Source: Microcoleus asticus IPMA8
GTDB taxonomy: Bacteria > Cyanobacteriota > Cyanobacteriia > Cyanobacteriales > Microcoleaceae
Reading direction: 5' to 3'
DNA: 45,571 nucleotides
Assembly (NCBI RefSeq): GCF_013179805.1
Contig: NZ_SRRZ01000056.1
Location: 1 to 45,571, forward strand
The notes under the pieces are model-generated. The model saw only the letters and a list, made by a program, of their open reading frames with translations. It searched no databases and was not told the DNA's origin. Shown piece by piece: positions 34,655 to 42,876 of the stretch. The position numbers were made by a program, and so were the translations under genes. Position 1 is the stretch's first letter, and each line of letters opens with the position of its first letter.

Positions 34655-35410
34655 CTACATATCGAGACAGTCGATCGCGCAATGAGCGAATGCAGAAATT
34701 GAGGATACTTGCAGCACAGTATTGCAAGAATTTGTTTGGCTGTGTCGGAACAGCTCGTTCATCGCTTCTGTAAACACTTCAAATACATTTTTTGCTAATT
34801 CTAAAGCTGCTTGGCGTTCCGCATTAGTAAGGTTTATCTCTGCTAAAACTTGCAACATCTCTGGCGTGTTTAAAAGGTGATAATTTTCTAAACCCACATC
34901 ACCTCCTCCAAAATAAACATATTCTTTTTTGGTAATTTGCTGTAATTCCATTACCACTGCTAGCGCCGCCTCAAAAAAAACTTTAGCCGTTCCTTCGAGG
35001 ACTTCCATTAACACCAGTTTCTGAATGGGAGAGGCTTTCCAAGCGTAGCGTTCGAGCACTGAACACAGCGATCGCGTTTTTTTAGTTTCTTCACCCCAAA
35101 GCAGTCTAGAATCACCATAAGTTATTGATTGGTTAAAGCCCAGTTCCTGTAGGTATTCTAGATAATCGTGCCAGTAATAGTTTTGGTTATAAGTATATTT
35201 ATTAATTAGTTCCTGAACTTTGTTATCACTATAAGATTCTCGGATTACATATTTATTTAAATCGCTCAAGCTCACAGCCAAAGGAGCGAGAATAGGTGCA
35301 AAAATTAGTCTTTGCTGCAGGTAAATATTTCGATCGCCTAGAAATGCAAATAAGGGTAAGTCTGCAAATTCTTGCTTTTTTGTTTGAATAAATTCTAGAA
35401 CTTCTTTCAT
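34655..35410 (-). CDS. Unrecognised helical protein, perhaps heme-oxygenase-like fold
   Basis: No family is identified with confidence. The 251-residue protein is mostly helical and soluble, with no signal peptide. Spaced acidic and histidine residues (NYYWHDYLEYLQELGFN; LMEVLEGTAKVFFEAALAVV; FGGGDVGLENYHLLNTPEML) recall di-metal heme-oxygenase-like or TenA-like proteins; ligands cannot be assigned without a structure model. It is convergent with proB, with only four bases between the stops, and divergent from ndk. Confidence 0.65.
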   Translation of the reverse strand: MKEVLEFIQTKKQEFADLPLFAFLGDRNIYLQQRLIFAPILAPLAVSLSDLNKYVIRESYSDNKVQELINKYTYNQNYYWHDYLEYLQELGFNQSITYGDSRLLWGEETKKTRSLCSVLERYAWKASPIQKLVLMEVLEGTAKVFFEAALAVVMELQQITKKEYVYFGGGDVGLENYHLLNTPEMLQVLAEINLTNAERQAALELAKNVFEVFTEAMNELFRHSQTNSCNTVLQVSSISAFAHCAIDCLDM

Positions 35411-35713
35411 AGCCTCGCACTCTCACTAAGTTGTTTAAACTGGGGTTCCACACCTGGCTTGATTATCGAGGTATTGTAGGAAATATCTTTGTATTTGATA
35501 TCATGTTTATTTGTGTTTGTAGTCAGGACAAAGTGTGATTTGCATCATATTGTGTTCCACCACTAAATCGGGGTTGAGAAGCAGGGCACTCTTACCTACA
35601 GTTACTTGTGTGGCAATGAGTATAGATGACAATTTTCCATGACGAATTGCCTTTGGATGCGTTCTGGGTTAATCTATCTTTTGGATCAGTTAAGAAAATT
35701 ATAGGAGTTAATC
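35411..35713. other. Divergent promoter region before ndk
   Basis: This 303-base gap must carry promoters for the helical-protein gene (minus) and ndk (plus). No repeat or RNA gene is visible and no -35/-10 pair is convincing. A GGAG ribosome binding site for ndk lies at 35704-35707. Confidence 0.4.
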
Positions 35714-36163
35714 TTGGAACGGACTTTTTTAGCGATTAAGCCCGACGGCGTACAGCGCGGACTCGTCGGCGAAATTATCGGTCGTTTTGAAGCCAAAGGC
35801 TTTAAGCTAGTTGGCATGAAGCTAATCACGGCGAGTCGCGAACTTGCCGAACAGCATTATGGCGTACACAAAGAAAGACCCTTTTTTGCGGGACTGGTAG
35901 ACTTCATTACTTCCGGGCCGATGGTGGCGATGGTGTGGGAAGGCAACGGCGTTGTGGCCTCGGCGAGGAAAATGATTGGCGCAACAAATCCTCTGAATTC
36001 AGAACCGGGGACAATTCGCGGCGATTTGGCTGTGAATGTCGGCCGCAATATTATTCACGGTTCTGATGCTGTGGAAACTGCCCGTGATGAAATTAGTCTC
36101 TGGTTCAAGGAAGAAGAATTGAGTGCTTGGACACCTTGTTTAACTCCTTGGATTGTGGAGTAG
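35714..36163 (+). CDS. ndk: Nucleoside diphosphate kinase
   Basis: Transfers gamma-phosphate from ATP to nucleoside diphosphates through a phosphohistidine. The 149-residue protein has ERTFLAIKPDGVQRGLVGEI at the N-terminus, KMIGATNPLNSEPGTIRGDL for nucleotide binding, and NVGRNIIHGSD with the active His115. The start is TTG 35714, supported by GGAG seven bases upstream and by alignment to the family N-terminus. Full length and intact. Confidence 0.96.
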   Translation: MERTFLAIKPDGVQRGLVGEIIGRFEAKGFKLVGMKLITASRELAEQHYGVHKERPFFAGLVDFITSGPMVAMVWEGNGVVASARKMIGATNPLNSEPGTIRGDLAVNVGRNIIHGSDAVETARDEISLWFKEEELSAWTPCLTPWIVE

Positions 36164-36172
36164 TTTTGATAT

Positions 36173-36196
36173 TCTCCCGATTGATTAATCGGGAGA
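36173..36196 (+). terminator. Hairpin terminator candidate after ndk
   Basis: TCTCCCGATT and AATCGGGAGA are perfect 10-bp arms with a GATT loop, nine bases after the ndk stop. The following sequence is TATAATAC rather than a T-run, so termination strength is uncertain. Confidence 0.6.
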
Positions 36197-36334
36197 TATA
36201 ATACTTATCGCCCTCTTCGCCAGATTTCTCGCCCGTTGAGAATTTATGGTCAAAACTTAAAATTATTCTCAGTTCTATCAACACGACAAATTATCAACAA
36301 TTAGGAAAAGCGATAGAGCTTGAGATTTTTTATG

Positions 36335-36357
36335 GTTACCAGGATATTCCTGGTAAC
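36335..36357. terminator. Second hairpin in the convergent gap
   Basis: GTTACCAGGA-TAT-TCCTGGTAAC is a perfect 10-bp palindrome 14 bases from the stop of the creatininase-family gene. T-rich sequence lies only on its left, plus-strand side, so it is not a classical terminator for either gene, but its position between two gene ends suggests that role. Confidence 0.45.
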
Positions 36358-36371
36358 GAGAAGAAAAAACG

Positions 36372-37118
36372 TTAATCGGAACTTACAAACTCCAAATAAT
36401 TATCAGTTAATTCTTTGACTGCTAATTCGTAAAACTGCTGACCGTGTTCGGGGGTTGCTAAGCCCGGATTTGAACCCATTCTACCGTCGGGAAATCGGCG
36501 GCGGAAATCAGCAGCACCGTAAATTTTGTGCCCGGAAGCGACTTCTTCCGAAAGCGGAGCTTGCTTGATTGCTTCTGGATAAAGGTACTGGGTTAAGGCG
36601 ATTTCGCTGGGGGTGGCGTGGGAGCCTTCTTGGTTTCCGTACAATTCTTTTGCTAGTTTGTAGACTGAACCGCACATGAACCAGTTGCCGATTTGACACT
36701 GGATTCGATCGGCATTCGGTAAATTCAAGTCTGACAAATGCGCGTAAGTCTCGGAAAATGCTGCTTTCATCGTGGCAATGTTGCCGCCGTGACCGTTAAT
36801 GAAAAAATATTTTACAAATCCCGCTTTTGCCAAAGATGTAATATAATCCCTGATTACGAGTATTAGCGTCTGCGGTCGGAGGGTGATTGTGCCGGGAAAG
36901 CTGGTGTGGTGCAAGGCCATCCCTACATTAATTGTCGGGCCGATTAAGGCATTGGCAGCTTCGCCGACACCGCGGGCGATCGCACTCGCTGCAATGGCGT
37001 CAGTGCCGATCAAGCCGGTGGGCCCGTGCTGTTCGGTGGAGCCGATCGGGATAATTATGCCTCGGGAGCTATCGAGATAAGCTTCTACCTCGGGCCAGGT
37101 ACTCAAATGCAGCAACAT
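36372..37118 (-). CDS. Creatininase-family amidohydrolase
   Basis: The 248-residue metal-dependent hydrolase has the N-terminal ligand set in IPIGSTEQHGPTGLIGTD (Glu29, His31, Asp40). FINGHGGNIATM (around His110) and GSHATPSEIALTQY (later Glu) complete the two-metal site of the creatininase fold. Members include creatininase, formamide hydrolases of F420/riboflavin-related pathways and mycofactocin MftE. The substrate of this copy is unknown. It stands alone, convergent with ndk. Confidence 0.88.
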   Translation of the reverse strand: MLLHLSTWPEVEAYLDSSRGIIIPIGSTEQHGPTGLIGTDAIAASAIARGVGEAANALIGPTINVGMALHHTSFPGTITLRPQTLILVIRDYITSLAKAGFVKYFFINGHGGNIATMKAAFSETYAHLSDLNLPNADRIQCQIGNWFMCGSVYKLAKELYGNQEGSHATPSEIALTQYLYPEAIKQAPLSEEVASGHKIYGAADFRRRFPDGRMGSNPGLATPEHGQQFYELAVKELTDNYLEFVSSD

Positions 37119-37650
37119 GATAGGGAGTCTACAGAATTTTTACTTGCTATAGTCGATCGTAGCGGGCACGGGAAAAAAAGGACTCTGGGTCAACTTATTA
37201 TTGTATTCTTAAAAAAACCTTTACAGTGCGAGCGCAACTTTACATTTATATTACTTAACCTTAATAATTTAACCAATTGATTACCCAAACTTTACCTTTT
37301 AATAACCTTTTAAGAGTAGTATAACAAGCATCTCCCTATAGATTGGGTGTTACCTGGTCGATTAACAGCGGGCAATGTTTTATGAAATTAACACCGACCC
37401 CTAAAAATGACCAGACTTCTGAGGCCAGGACGCAGGCAGACAGCGCGGCTCCGGCAACTGCTCTACGGTTGTATTCCTTGCACGAGCAAGTAGCAAAAGT
37501 CGAGCGCGTGTCTGTGGGATGGACTGGAGAAGGATTCTAAGCGATCGAACATATCGCGATCGTACAAGCGATCGCAGCGCGAGAGTGCCTCAGCTACCGA
37601 ACAAGGCCCCTCTCGCTAGCTACATACAAACATAACTCCCACGGATATTT
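37119..37650. other. Gap upstream of the response regulator
   Basis: About 530 bases. AT-rich DNA around 37245-37330 contains AATAACCTTTTAAGAGTAG followed by TATAAC, a reasonable place for a promoter. A small reading frame (37382-37540) and a HIP1-dense stretch (37541-37590) follow. Nothing else is seen. Confidence 0.4.
37382..37540 (+). CDS. Possible small protein, 52 aa
   Basis: ATG 37382 opens MKLTPTPKNDQTSEARTQAD and ends LHEQVAKVERVSVGWTGEGF. The composition is protein-like (amphipathic end, few rare residues), but there is no ribosome binding site and no recognised family. It could be a leader peptide of the response regulator gene 110 bases downstream or chance. Confidence 0.25.
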   Translation: MKLTPTPKNDQTSEARTQADSAAPATALRLYSLHEQVAKVERVSVGWTGEGF

Positions 37651-38391
37651 ATGTCTTCTGCTGAATTAAGCGAAAGTCCTTCGAGGTTGGCTGTTGGACA
37701 AGCCGGCCGAATCTTGTTATTGGAAGGTGAAGACCTGTTGCGGGAAATGCTAGCTTTCGCCCTTAAAGAACAGGGCTACGAGGTGGTGGTTACTAGCGAC
37801 GGGCGCAACGCTCTGCCTTCTGTACAGGCTTCTTCTTCATACCACGGTGAATTTGCCTTTAACCTGTTAATTATGGATTCAATTAACGGTTTGGATCTGT
37901 GTCGAATGTTGCGGCATCAAGGAAATCCCGTCCCTATTTTGATTATCGGTGCTAGAGGAAGTGCCAACAATTGCGCTTTTTACTTAGAAGCCGGATCGGA
38001 TGATTATCTGACCAAGCCTTTTGGAATGCGGGAGTTTATCGCTCGGTGTCGGGCGCTGATGCGGCGCCAGCGCCTCGGTCAGTTGCCGCAACCCGTGAGC
38101 CTGCAATATAAGAGCATAACTCTGTATCCTGAAGAATGCCGGGTGTTGGTTCGCGGTGTGGAAGTGAAATTTTCTCCAAAACAGTTTCGCTTACTAGAAC
38201 TATTTATGACTAATCCGCGGCGAGTTTGGTCTCGCGATCATTTGCTGGAAAAAATTTGGGGTCAAGATTTTATCGGAGACAGTAAAACCGTTGACGTGCA
38301 CATCCGCTGGCTGCGCGAAAAGTTGGAAATCGATCCGGGCAAACCGGAATATATCATTACTGTACGCGGGTTCGGCTATCGATTTGGTTAA
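37651..38391 (+). CDS. OmpR/PhoB-type response regulator with atypical receiver
   Basis: The 246-residue protein has a receiver domain (about residues 19-135) and a winged-helix DNA-binding domain (about 145-246: FSPKQFRLLELFMTNPRRVW, then TVDVHIRWLREKLEIDPGKP and VRGFGYRFG). The phospho-acceptor Asp76 (LLIMDSING) and Lys122 (TKPF) are kept. The acidic pair is altered (EGED instead of DDE), the usual Met-Pro after the Asp is missing, and the conserved Thr/Ser is Gly100. Phosphorylation may be weak or unnecessary. No histidine kinase gene is adjacent. Target genes unknown. Confidence 0.88.
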   Translation: MSSAELSESPSRLAVGQAGRILLLEGEDLLREMLAFALKEQGYEVVVTSDGRNALPSVQASSSYHGEFAFNLLIMDSINGLDLCRMLRHQGNPVPILIIGARGSANNCAFYLEAGSDDYLTKPFGMREFIARCRALMRRQRLGQLPQPVSLQYKSITLYPEECRVLVRGVEVKFSPKQFRLLELFMTNPRRVWSRDHLLEKIWGQDFIGDSKTVDVHIRWLREKLEIDPGKPEYIITVRGFGYRFG

Positions 38392-38440
38392 TTTTTTAAA
38401 TGCGTGGTAGGGTGGCAAATTGCAGTCGAATATGACGTAG

Positions 38441-38461
38441 GGACACAACAATGTTGTGTCC
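38441..38461. repeat. GGACACAACA palindrome
   Basis: GGACACAACA-A-TGTTGTGTCC is a perfect 10-bp palindrome about 50 bases after the regulator stop. It is of the GTAGGGACACAACATTGTTG type often dispersed in cyanobacterial genomes; it could also end transcription. Confidence 0.6.
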
Positions 38462-38545
38462 TTATTGGTCTGTGTAGGGCTTGGTGAATAAAAGCAGAAG
38501 GCTGGCCAGATAAAAGTTTTAATCTTGTTTTTGTTTTGACCTAGC

Positions 38546-38589
38546 AAGTGCAAGTTATAGCATAAGCAAGGCTAAAAACCCTTGCACTT
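38546..38589. repeat. AAGTGCAAG inverted repeat
   Basis: AAGTGCAAG (38546-38554) and CTTGCACTT (38581-38589) are perfect 9-bp arms with a 26-base spacer. Confidence 0.5.
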
Positions 38590-38651
38590 TCGTGGTTCAT
38601 CGCTGGGTAAATTTGAGAAATAAGCGACGAACCTACTATTTTTAAAGTTGT

Positions 38652-38728
38652 GTGGCGCGAGCTTTTTCGCTAAGTAGCCACGTTCGCCTAAAAAGAAAAA
38701 ACCACCTTTGATTGTGGACTCGCGCCAC
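38652..38728. repeat. 77-bp inverted repeat with GTGGCGCGAG ends
   Basis: GTGGCGCGAG (38652-38661) and CTCGCGCCAC (38719-38728) are perfect 10-bp ends of a block with an AT-richer centre, MITE-like in form. No target duplication was seen. Confidence 0.55.
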
Positions 38729-38855
38729 CGTCACCTTTCTACAGCAAGACTTTTAGACCAGGCTCGGCAGTCACTCCCGATCGGGCTGGCATTGCGCACC
38801 CAGTGCTCTCTAAGCTGATGATGAAGGACTTGCATTCCTGGCTGCAAACCATAAC

Positions 38856-39611
38856 TCAAAACTCCCCTGTCCACTCCCAACAATGAAGTTTCCAGCAATC
38901 TCCTGCAACCGCAACAGCCGCCACCATATCTGAACAGGGAATTAATTCAATTAAAGACCATCTTGATGCTTCATCAGGGTTTTCTTCAACATTTAACAAT
39001 GCTGCTGGTTCTCCTGGTGCGAGGCTGACATCAAACTGATTCAGGGGAATAGAAAGTCCTTTACCGACTGCCTTGATATAGGCTTCTTTGCGAGTCCAGC
39101 AGGTGAAAAAAGCTGTGGGTTGGAGATATTCAGGGAGCGCTTGCAGCACAGAGCTTTCTAAAGGTGAAAAAAACTTTTCAGCAATCTCCAGATAAGGAAA
39201 GTTGGGATTTATGCCTTCAATATCGACACCAATATCTCGATTTTTGGTAATAGCAATTAGAGCCATTCCGCCAGAGTGAGACAAATTGAAACGCAGGGTA
39301 TTTCCACCTTGGGCGGCGATGAGAGAGGGTTTGCCGTAAGGATTGTAGTCAAAGCGTAAAATGTGAGAATTTATGTTAAGATAGCGACTCAAAATCGCTC
39401 TCAGCGCGCCACGACTTACAATAAATTGCGATCGACCTTTGGGAAAGTGAAAACCCTCGGCTTTTGTCCGCTCGTCGGTAGAGAGAGTCTGTTGTAAACT
39501 CTGCAAGCAAGATTCTGTTTGAGCCAGAGACACACGCCAAACATGAATTTCGCCCCGATCCAATGTCAAGTCGAGCGGTGGGGAATTCCACGAATCAAAA
39601 GCAGTAATCAT
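38856..39611 (-). CDS. 4'-phosphopantetheinyl transferase (Sfp type)
   Basis: Transfers phosphopantetheine from CoA to carrier proteins of fatty acid, polyketide and nonribosomal peptide synthesis. The 251-residue length is that of Sfp-type enzymes. Motifs: KPSL with NLSHSGGMALIAI (residues 109-121), the Mg-binding GVDIE (128-132) and WTRKEAYIKAVGKGL (172-186). In cyanobacteria a single broad-specificity Sfp-type enzyme commonly serves all carriers, so this may be the only one in the genome; that is inference. It lies downstream of the dihydroorotase-like gene on the same strand, separated by repeats. Confidence 0.93.
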   Translation of the reverse strand: MITAFDSWNSPPLDLTLDRGEIHVWRVSLAQTESCLQSLQQTLSTDERTKAEGFHFPKGRSQFIVSRGALRAILSRYLNINSHILRFDYNPYGKPSLIAAQGGNTLRFNLSHSGGMALIAITKNRDIGVDIEGINPNFPYLEIAEKFFSPLESSVLQALPEYLQPTAFFTCWTRKEAYIKAVGKGLSIPLNQFDVSLAPGEPAALLNVEENPDEASRWSLIELIPCSDMVAAVAVAGDCWKLHCWEWTGEF

Positions 39612-39655
39612 GTATTTATCTTCTCTTATGACTCACCTCATGCAGCATTCCCAGA

Positions 39656-39709
39656 AACAGGCAAGATGCTTGTTCTACTTTGAGCAACAGGCAAGATGCC
39701 TGTTCTACA
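39656..39709. repeat. Two copies of the ACAGGCAAGATGCCTGT repeat
   Basis: AACAGGCAAGATGCTTGTTCT (39656-39676) and the fully palindromic AACAGGCAAGATGCCTGTT (39686-39704) stand in tandem in the gap between two minus-strand genes. The same core lies inside the DUF429 coding region at 6690-6708. Confidence 0.8.
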
Positions 39710-39733
39710 ACAGATGAATTGCAATTCCAAATG

Positions 39734-41047
39734 TTAATAAATCCAGGTTTGTACAACTTTTCCTGCAATTTTTTGTCCCAACCAAGGCGTATTTGCCGAT
39801 CGCGACTTCAGACTTTGCCCGTCAACAGTCCAACTCATTTCCGGGTCGAACAAAATCAGCTCAGCAGAGACTCCCGGCGCAACCGTGGCAGGGGTTTGTC
39901 CGAGACAAACGGCAGGGCCTGCGCTCAACACTCGCCACAGTTCTAAAGCGGAAAATTCGCCTGTTTCTACCAGTCCGTGCCATAGCAAAGGCAAAGCTAA
40001 TTCCAAGCCGATCGCCCCGGGCGGACTATCAGCAAAAGCCACAGTTTTCTCCTCATAAGTATGCGGGTTGTGGTCGATCGCGATCGCATCAATTACGCCA
40101 TCTTTCACAGCTTGAATCAGCGCTAATTGGTCGCTGAGATTGCCCAGCGGCGGTTCTAGGCGTAAATTCGGATCGTAGGCGAACAAAGCAGTCAAAGCAT
40201 TTTTGCCGCCGGAATCTTTAGAGTCTCCTGAAATTGCCCCGACATTCAACAGCAAGTGCATCCAAGTAACACTCGCAGTCACCGGCAAACCCCGCGCCTT
40301 CGCATCCCGAATCAATTCCACGCTGCGCGCCGTAGAAACGCGCATAATGTGTACCGGAGTGCCCGCAGATGCCATCAACTCCAGGATTGCCGCCAAAGCC
40401 GAAGTTTCCGCACTCGCCGGAATTCCCGGTAAACCCAAGCGCACCGACACCGCACCCTCCCTCACCGCACCATTTCCTGCCAAAGTTAGATCGCACGGCC
40501 ACAAAGCCACAGACTTGCCCAAAGGCTTGATATACTCCAGCAAACGCCTCACCAGAGCCGGATTAGACAGCGGCAAACCGTCCGCAAAACCCACCACCGC
40601 AGAGGAGGCCAGCTCGCCCAACTCCGCCATCTGCTGCCCTTTAACACCCGCTGTCAGCGCGCCCCAAAAATACAAGCGGGGCCGCCCGGGCGACAAATTG
40701 CCGATATGTTGCTGCAACAAAGCTAAACCGGCCAAATTGTCAACAGGCGGCGAGGTATCCGGCAAAATCGCCACTCGCGTAAAACCCCCAGCCGCCGCAG
40801 CCTGCATCAAAGATTCCAGCGTTTCGCGATCCTCAAAACCCGGTTCTCCGCTGTGACTGTAGATATCAGTTAACCCCGGCCCCAAAATCAGTCCCCGGCA
40901 ATCCCGCACTTTCGTATCAGCGGGAAACTCAGCAATTTTTTCTTCGACTGTTTTGATCTTACCTTCAGCAATCAGAATATCAGCGATGCGATCGCTCCCT
41001 GAAACTGGATCTAGCACTCGTACATTTTGTAGCAGTTCGCGGCTCAT
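39734..41047 (-). CDS. Dihydroorotase-like protein with degenerate metal site
   Basis: The 437-residue amidohydrolase-superfamily protein has the overall layout of type I dihydroorotase (pyrimidine synthesis): a small beta domain (LLQNVRVLDP), a TIM barrel and a C-terminal beta segment. Key positions differ. The canonical DxHxHxREPG is DIYSHSGEPG, so one metal His is Tyr63 and the substrate Arg is Gly67. The region expected to read PHH reads SVTWMHLLLN. DHNPHTYEEK keeps the late Asp. It may be a non-catalytic partner of aspartate transcarbamoylase, as for PyrC' proteins in some bacteria, or have another substrate. Start ATG 41047. Confidence 0.82.
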   Translation of the reverse strand: MSRELLQNVRVLDPVSGSDRIADILIAEGKIKTVEEKIAEFPADTKVRDCRGLILGPGLTDIYSHSGEPGFEDRETLESLMQAAAAGGFTRVAILPDTSPPVDNLAGLALLQQHIGNLSPGRPRLYFWGALTAGVKGQQMAELGELASSAVVGFADGLPLSNPALVRRLLEYIKPLGKSVALWPCDLTLAGNGAVREGAVSVRLGLPGIPASAETSALAAILELMASAGTPVHIMRVSTARSVELIRDAKARGLPVTASVTWMHLLLNVGAISGDSKDSGGKNALTALFAYDPNLRLEPPLGNLSDQLALIQAVKDGVIDAIAIDHNPHTYEEKTVAFADSPPGAIGLELALPLLWHGLVETGEFSALELWRVLSAGPAVCLGQTPATVAPGVSAELILFDPEMSWTVDGQSLKSRSANTPWLGQKIAGKVVQTWIY

Positions 41048-41082
41048 ATAGCAGAAGGAAGAAGGAAGTTCGGCAACGGATT

Positions 41083-41113
41083 ATGTAACGGATGTAACGG
41101 ATGTAACGGATGT
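41083..41113. repeat. Nonamer tandem repeat (ATGTAACGG)3
   Basis: Three exact ATGTAACGG units with a partial fourth lie between GAAGGAA-type heptamer tracts (41051-41068 and 41114-41130), upstream of the dihydroorotase-like gene. Confidence 0.85.
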
Positions 41114-41215
41114 CAGGAAGAAGGAAGAAGCAATCCACCGCATTAGTTTCAGGAATTAAGAAATTCCTAAGCGTCGGGCGCGGTTGTTATCAAAATTCAA
41201 ACATTTTTCAGGCGG

Positions 41216-41256
41216 GCGAAGCGTAGCGGTGGGCGTTCCTTCCGCTACGGGTTCGC
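41216..41256. repeat. GCGAAGCGTAGCGG inverted repeat, possible terminator
   Basis: GCGAAGCGTAGCGG (41216-41229) and CCGCTACGGGTTCGC (41242-41256) pair with one bulged position. The block lies 18 bases after the stop of the histidine phosphatase gene on the minus strand and may end its transcript. Related sequence occurs in the porin coding region. Confidence 0.55.
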
Positions 41257-41273
41257 GCTGAACACTTTACTAA

Positions 41274-42635
41274 TTACAGTGCTCCTGCGGCTGTTTGGTC
41301 AAAAACGCCGCCGCTCAAATGAGTTGTGACATTCATCGCCTGCAATACCGGCAAACCATCGGGGCCGTGGGGATAATCAATCACGCTAACCGCGCCGTTT
41401 CCTTGTTTGAACTTCCAGAAATGTTCGGGTTCTAAATTGAACAGGTGGCAGAGAATTGCTTTGTTGATGGCATCGTGAGCAACGACAATCCCAGTACCAG
41501 AAACAGAATTTACAATTTCTCGCCAAGATGCGATCGCCCGAGTCCAAACGTGCTGCAAATTTTCTCCTTCGGGCATTTGCACTGTTTCAGGAGATGTTTT
41601 CCATTCCTCCAGCAAACCCGGATAGGATTCTTCTATTTCTGATTCAAATTTTCCTTCCCAAAGTCCGTGGCTGATTTCTCTCAATTCATCGCGCAGTTCC
41701 AGTTGCAAACCGCCGTGATATTTGAGAATAATTTCCGCAGTTTCTTTCGGGCGCAGCATCGAACTGCTGATTGCAAAATCTAATTTTACATCCTTGAGAA
41801 ATTCTGCCGCCCGCCGGGATTGTTCGCGGCCGTTATCGTTGAGAGGCACGTCAATTTGCCCCTGAAATTTACCTGCTTTATTCCAGTCGGTTTCGCCGTG
41901 ACGTACCAGCAACAAGCGCGGGCCTCGGTGTCCGTCCCTCGGTTTGGGAAAAATTTCCCCGGTATGGGAAGTTAAATTCAGCGATTCTAATTGAACTGCA
42001 ACTTTCTTTTTTGGCTGTCCTAGTTCGTCGTTAGTAACAGGGGAAGTTCCAAAATTAATGACGCTAATTCCGCAATTTGACTGTTGAATTGATTGATAGT
42101 AATCCGGGGTAATTTCCGACGCGGTGGCGATGAGAGCGCGGTTGATTCCGTTGTGACCTACTACTAGAATTGTGCCGTGCTGGTGGCGCGATAAAAGTTC
42201 TTGCCAAAAATGACGGGCGTTAGCAAAAATTGCCAATACGGGAAAGTGTTCGATGTCTCCGTCAGCAGATGCCAGTTTCATGGAAAATTTGTCTGGCTGT
42301 CTTTGCCACTGCTGATATGCTTCGGGGAATTTGTCGATCGCATCTTGGCGCAACATTCCTTCCCACAGAGGCAAATCGATTTCCATCAAATTATCAGTTG
42401 GCTCGAGTTGTGGCGGATTTGTCAAGCGCGACAGGATGATTTCCGCTGTTTCTTTGGCTCGTTGCAGGGGACTGGTATAGGCGGCATCAAAGGCGATACT
42501 GCTGAGTGTGTCGCCTACTTGCAGGGCGGCGCTGCGGCCTGCTTCTGTCAAAATCGATTTATCCAGGCGGCCTTGGATGCGGCGTTCTTGATTGTAGGTG
42601 CTTTTGCCGTGACGGACTAAGATAATGCGAGTCAT
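41274..42635 (-). CDS. Double-domain histidine phosphatase (phosphoglycerate mutase-like)
   Basis: The 453-residue protein consists of two histidine phosphatase domains in tandem. Domain 1 has LVRHGKSTYN (Arg8-His9-Gly10) and VVGHNGINRA (His161). Domain 2 has LLLVRHGETDWN (His246) and IVVAHDAINKA with the second His. Both catalytic sets look complete. Such proteins are often labelled GpmB or alpha-ribazole phosphatase. A cyanobacterial single-domain relative acts as phosphoserine phosphatase, so a metabolic phosphate ester is the likely substrate but its identity is open. Start ATG 42635. Confidence 0.88.
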   Translation of the reverse strand: MTRIILVRHGKSTYNQERRIQGRLDKSILTEAGRSAALQVGDTLSSIAFDAAYTSPLQRAKETAEIILSRLTNPPQLEPTDNLMEIDLPLWEGMLRQDAIDKFPEAYQQWQRQPDKFSMKLASADGDIEHFPVLAIFANARHFWQELLSRHQHGTILVVGHNGINRALIATASEITPDYYQSIQQSNCGISVINFGTSPVTNDELGQPKKKVAVQLESLNLTSHTGEIFPKPRDGHRGPRLLLVRHGETDWNKAGKFQGQIDVPLNDNGREQSRRAAEFLKDVKLDFAISSSMLRPKETAEIILKYHGGLQLELRDELREISHGLWEGKFESEIEESYPGLLEEWKTSPETVQMPEGENLQHVWTRAIASWREIVNSVSGTGIVVAHDAINKAILCHLFNLEPEHFWKFKQGNGAVSVIDYPHGPDGLPVLQAMNVTTHLSGGVFDQTAAGAL

Positions 42636-42638
42636 TCG

Positions 42639-42671
42639 ATTTTAGATTTTAGATTTTAGATTTTAGATTTA
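42639..42671. repeat. TTTAGAT heptamer tract and small palindrome
   Basis: Four or more TTTAGAT units stand just upstream of the histidine phosphatase start (minus). They are followed at 42690-42706 by the palindrome GGTGCGC-AGT-GCGCACC. The rest of the gap to 42876 shows no gene; a weak 60-codon frame there is not called. Confidence 0.8.
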
Positions 42672-42876
42672 GCCTGCTACCCCGCTGCGGGTGCGCAGTG
42701 CGCACCTTACCCATACATGGCGGGTCAAGGATTTGTGGCGTAAGTCTTGTTGAGGCGAGTCAAAAAGATGAGCCAGTGAAATTTTACCAGTTGTCGGGAT
42801 ACTCTCGTCTGCAACGACCTATGATTAAAGACGGAAAAGATTTAGCCACGGATTCGCGCGGGACGGAAAAGCAGGA

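Larger units (their letters stand above)
38392..38855. other. Gene-free gap rich in small palindromes
   Basis: About 460 bases between the regulator and the convergent phosphopantetheinyl transferase gene. Three separate inverted repeats lie here (38441-38461, 38546-38589, 38652-38728), and no coding frame is convincing. Confidence 0.5.
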
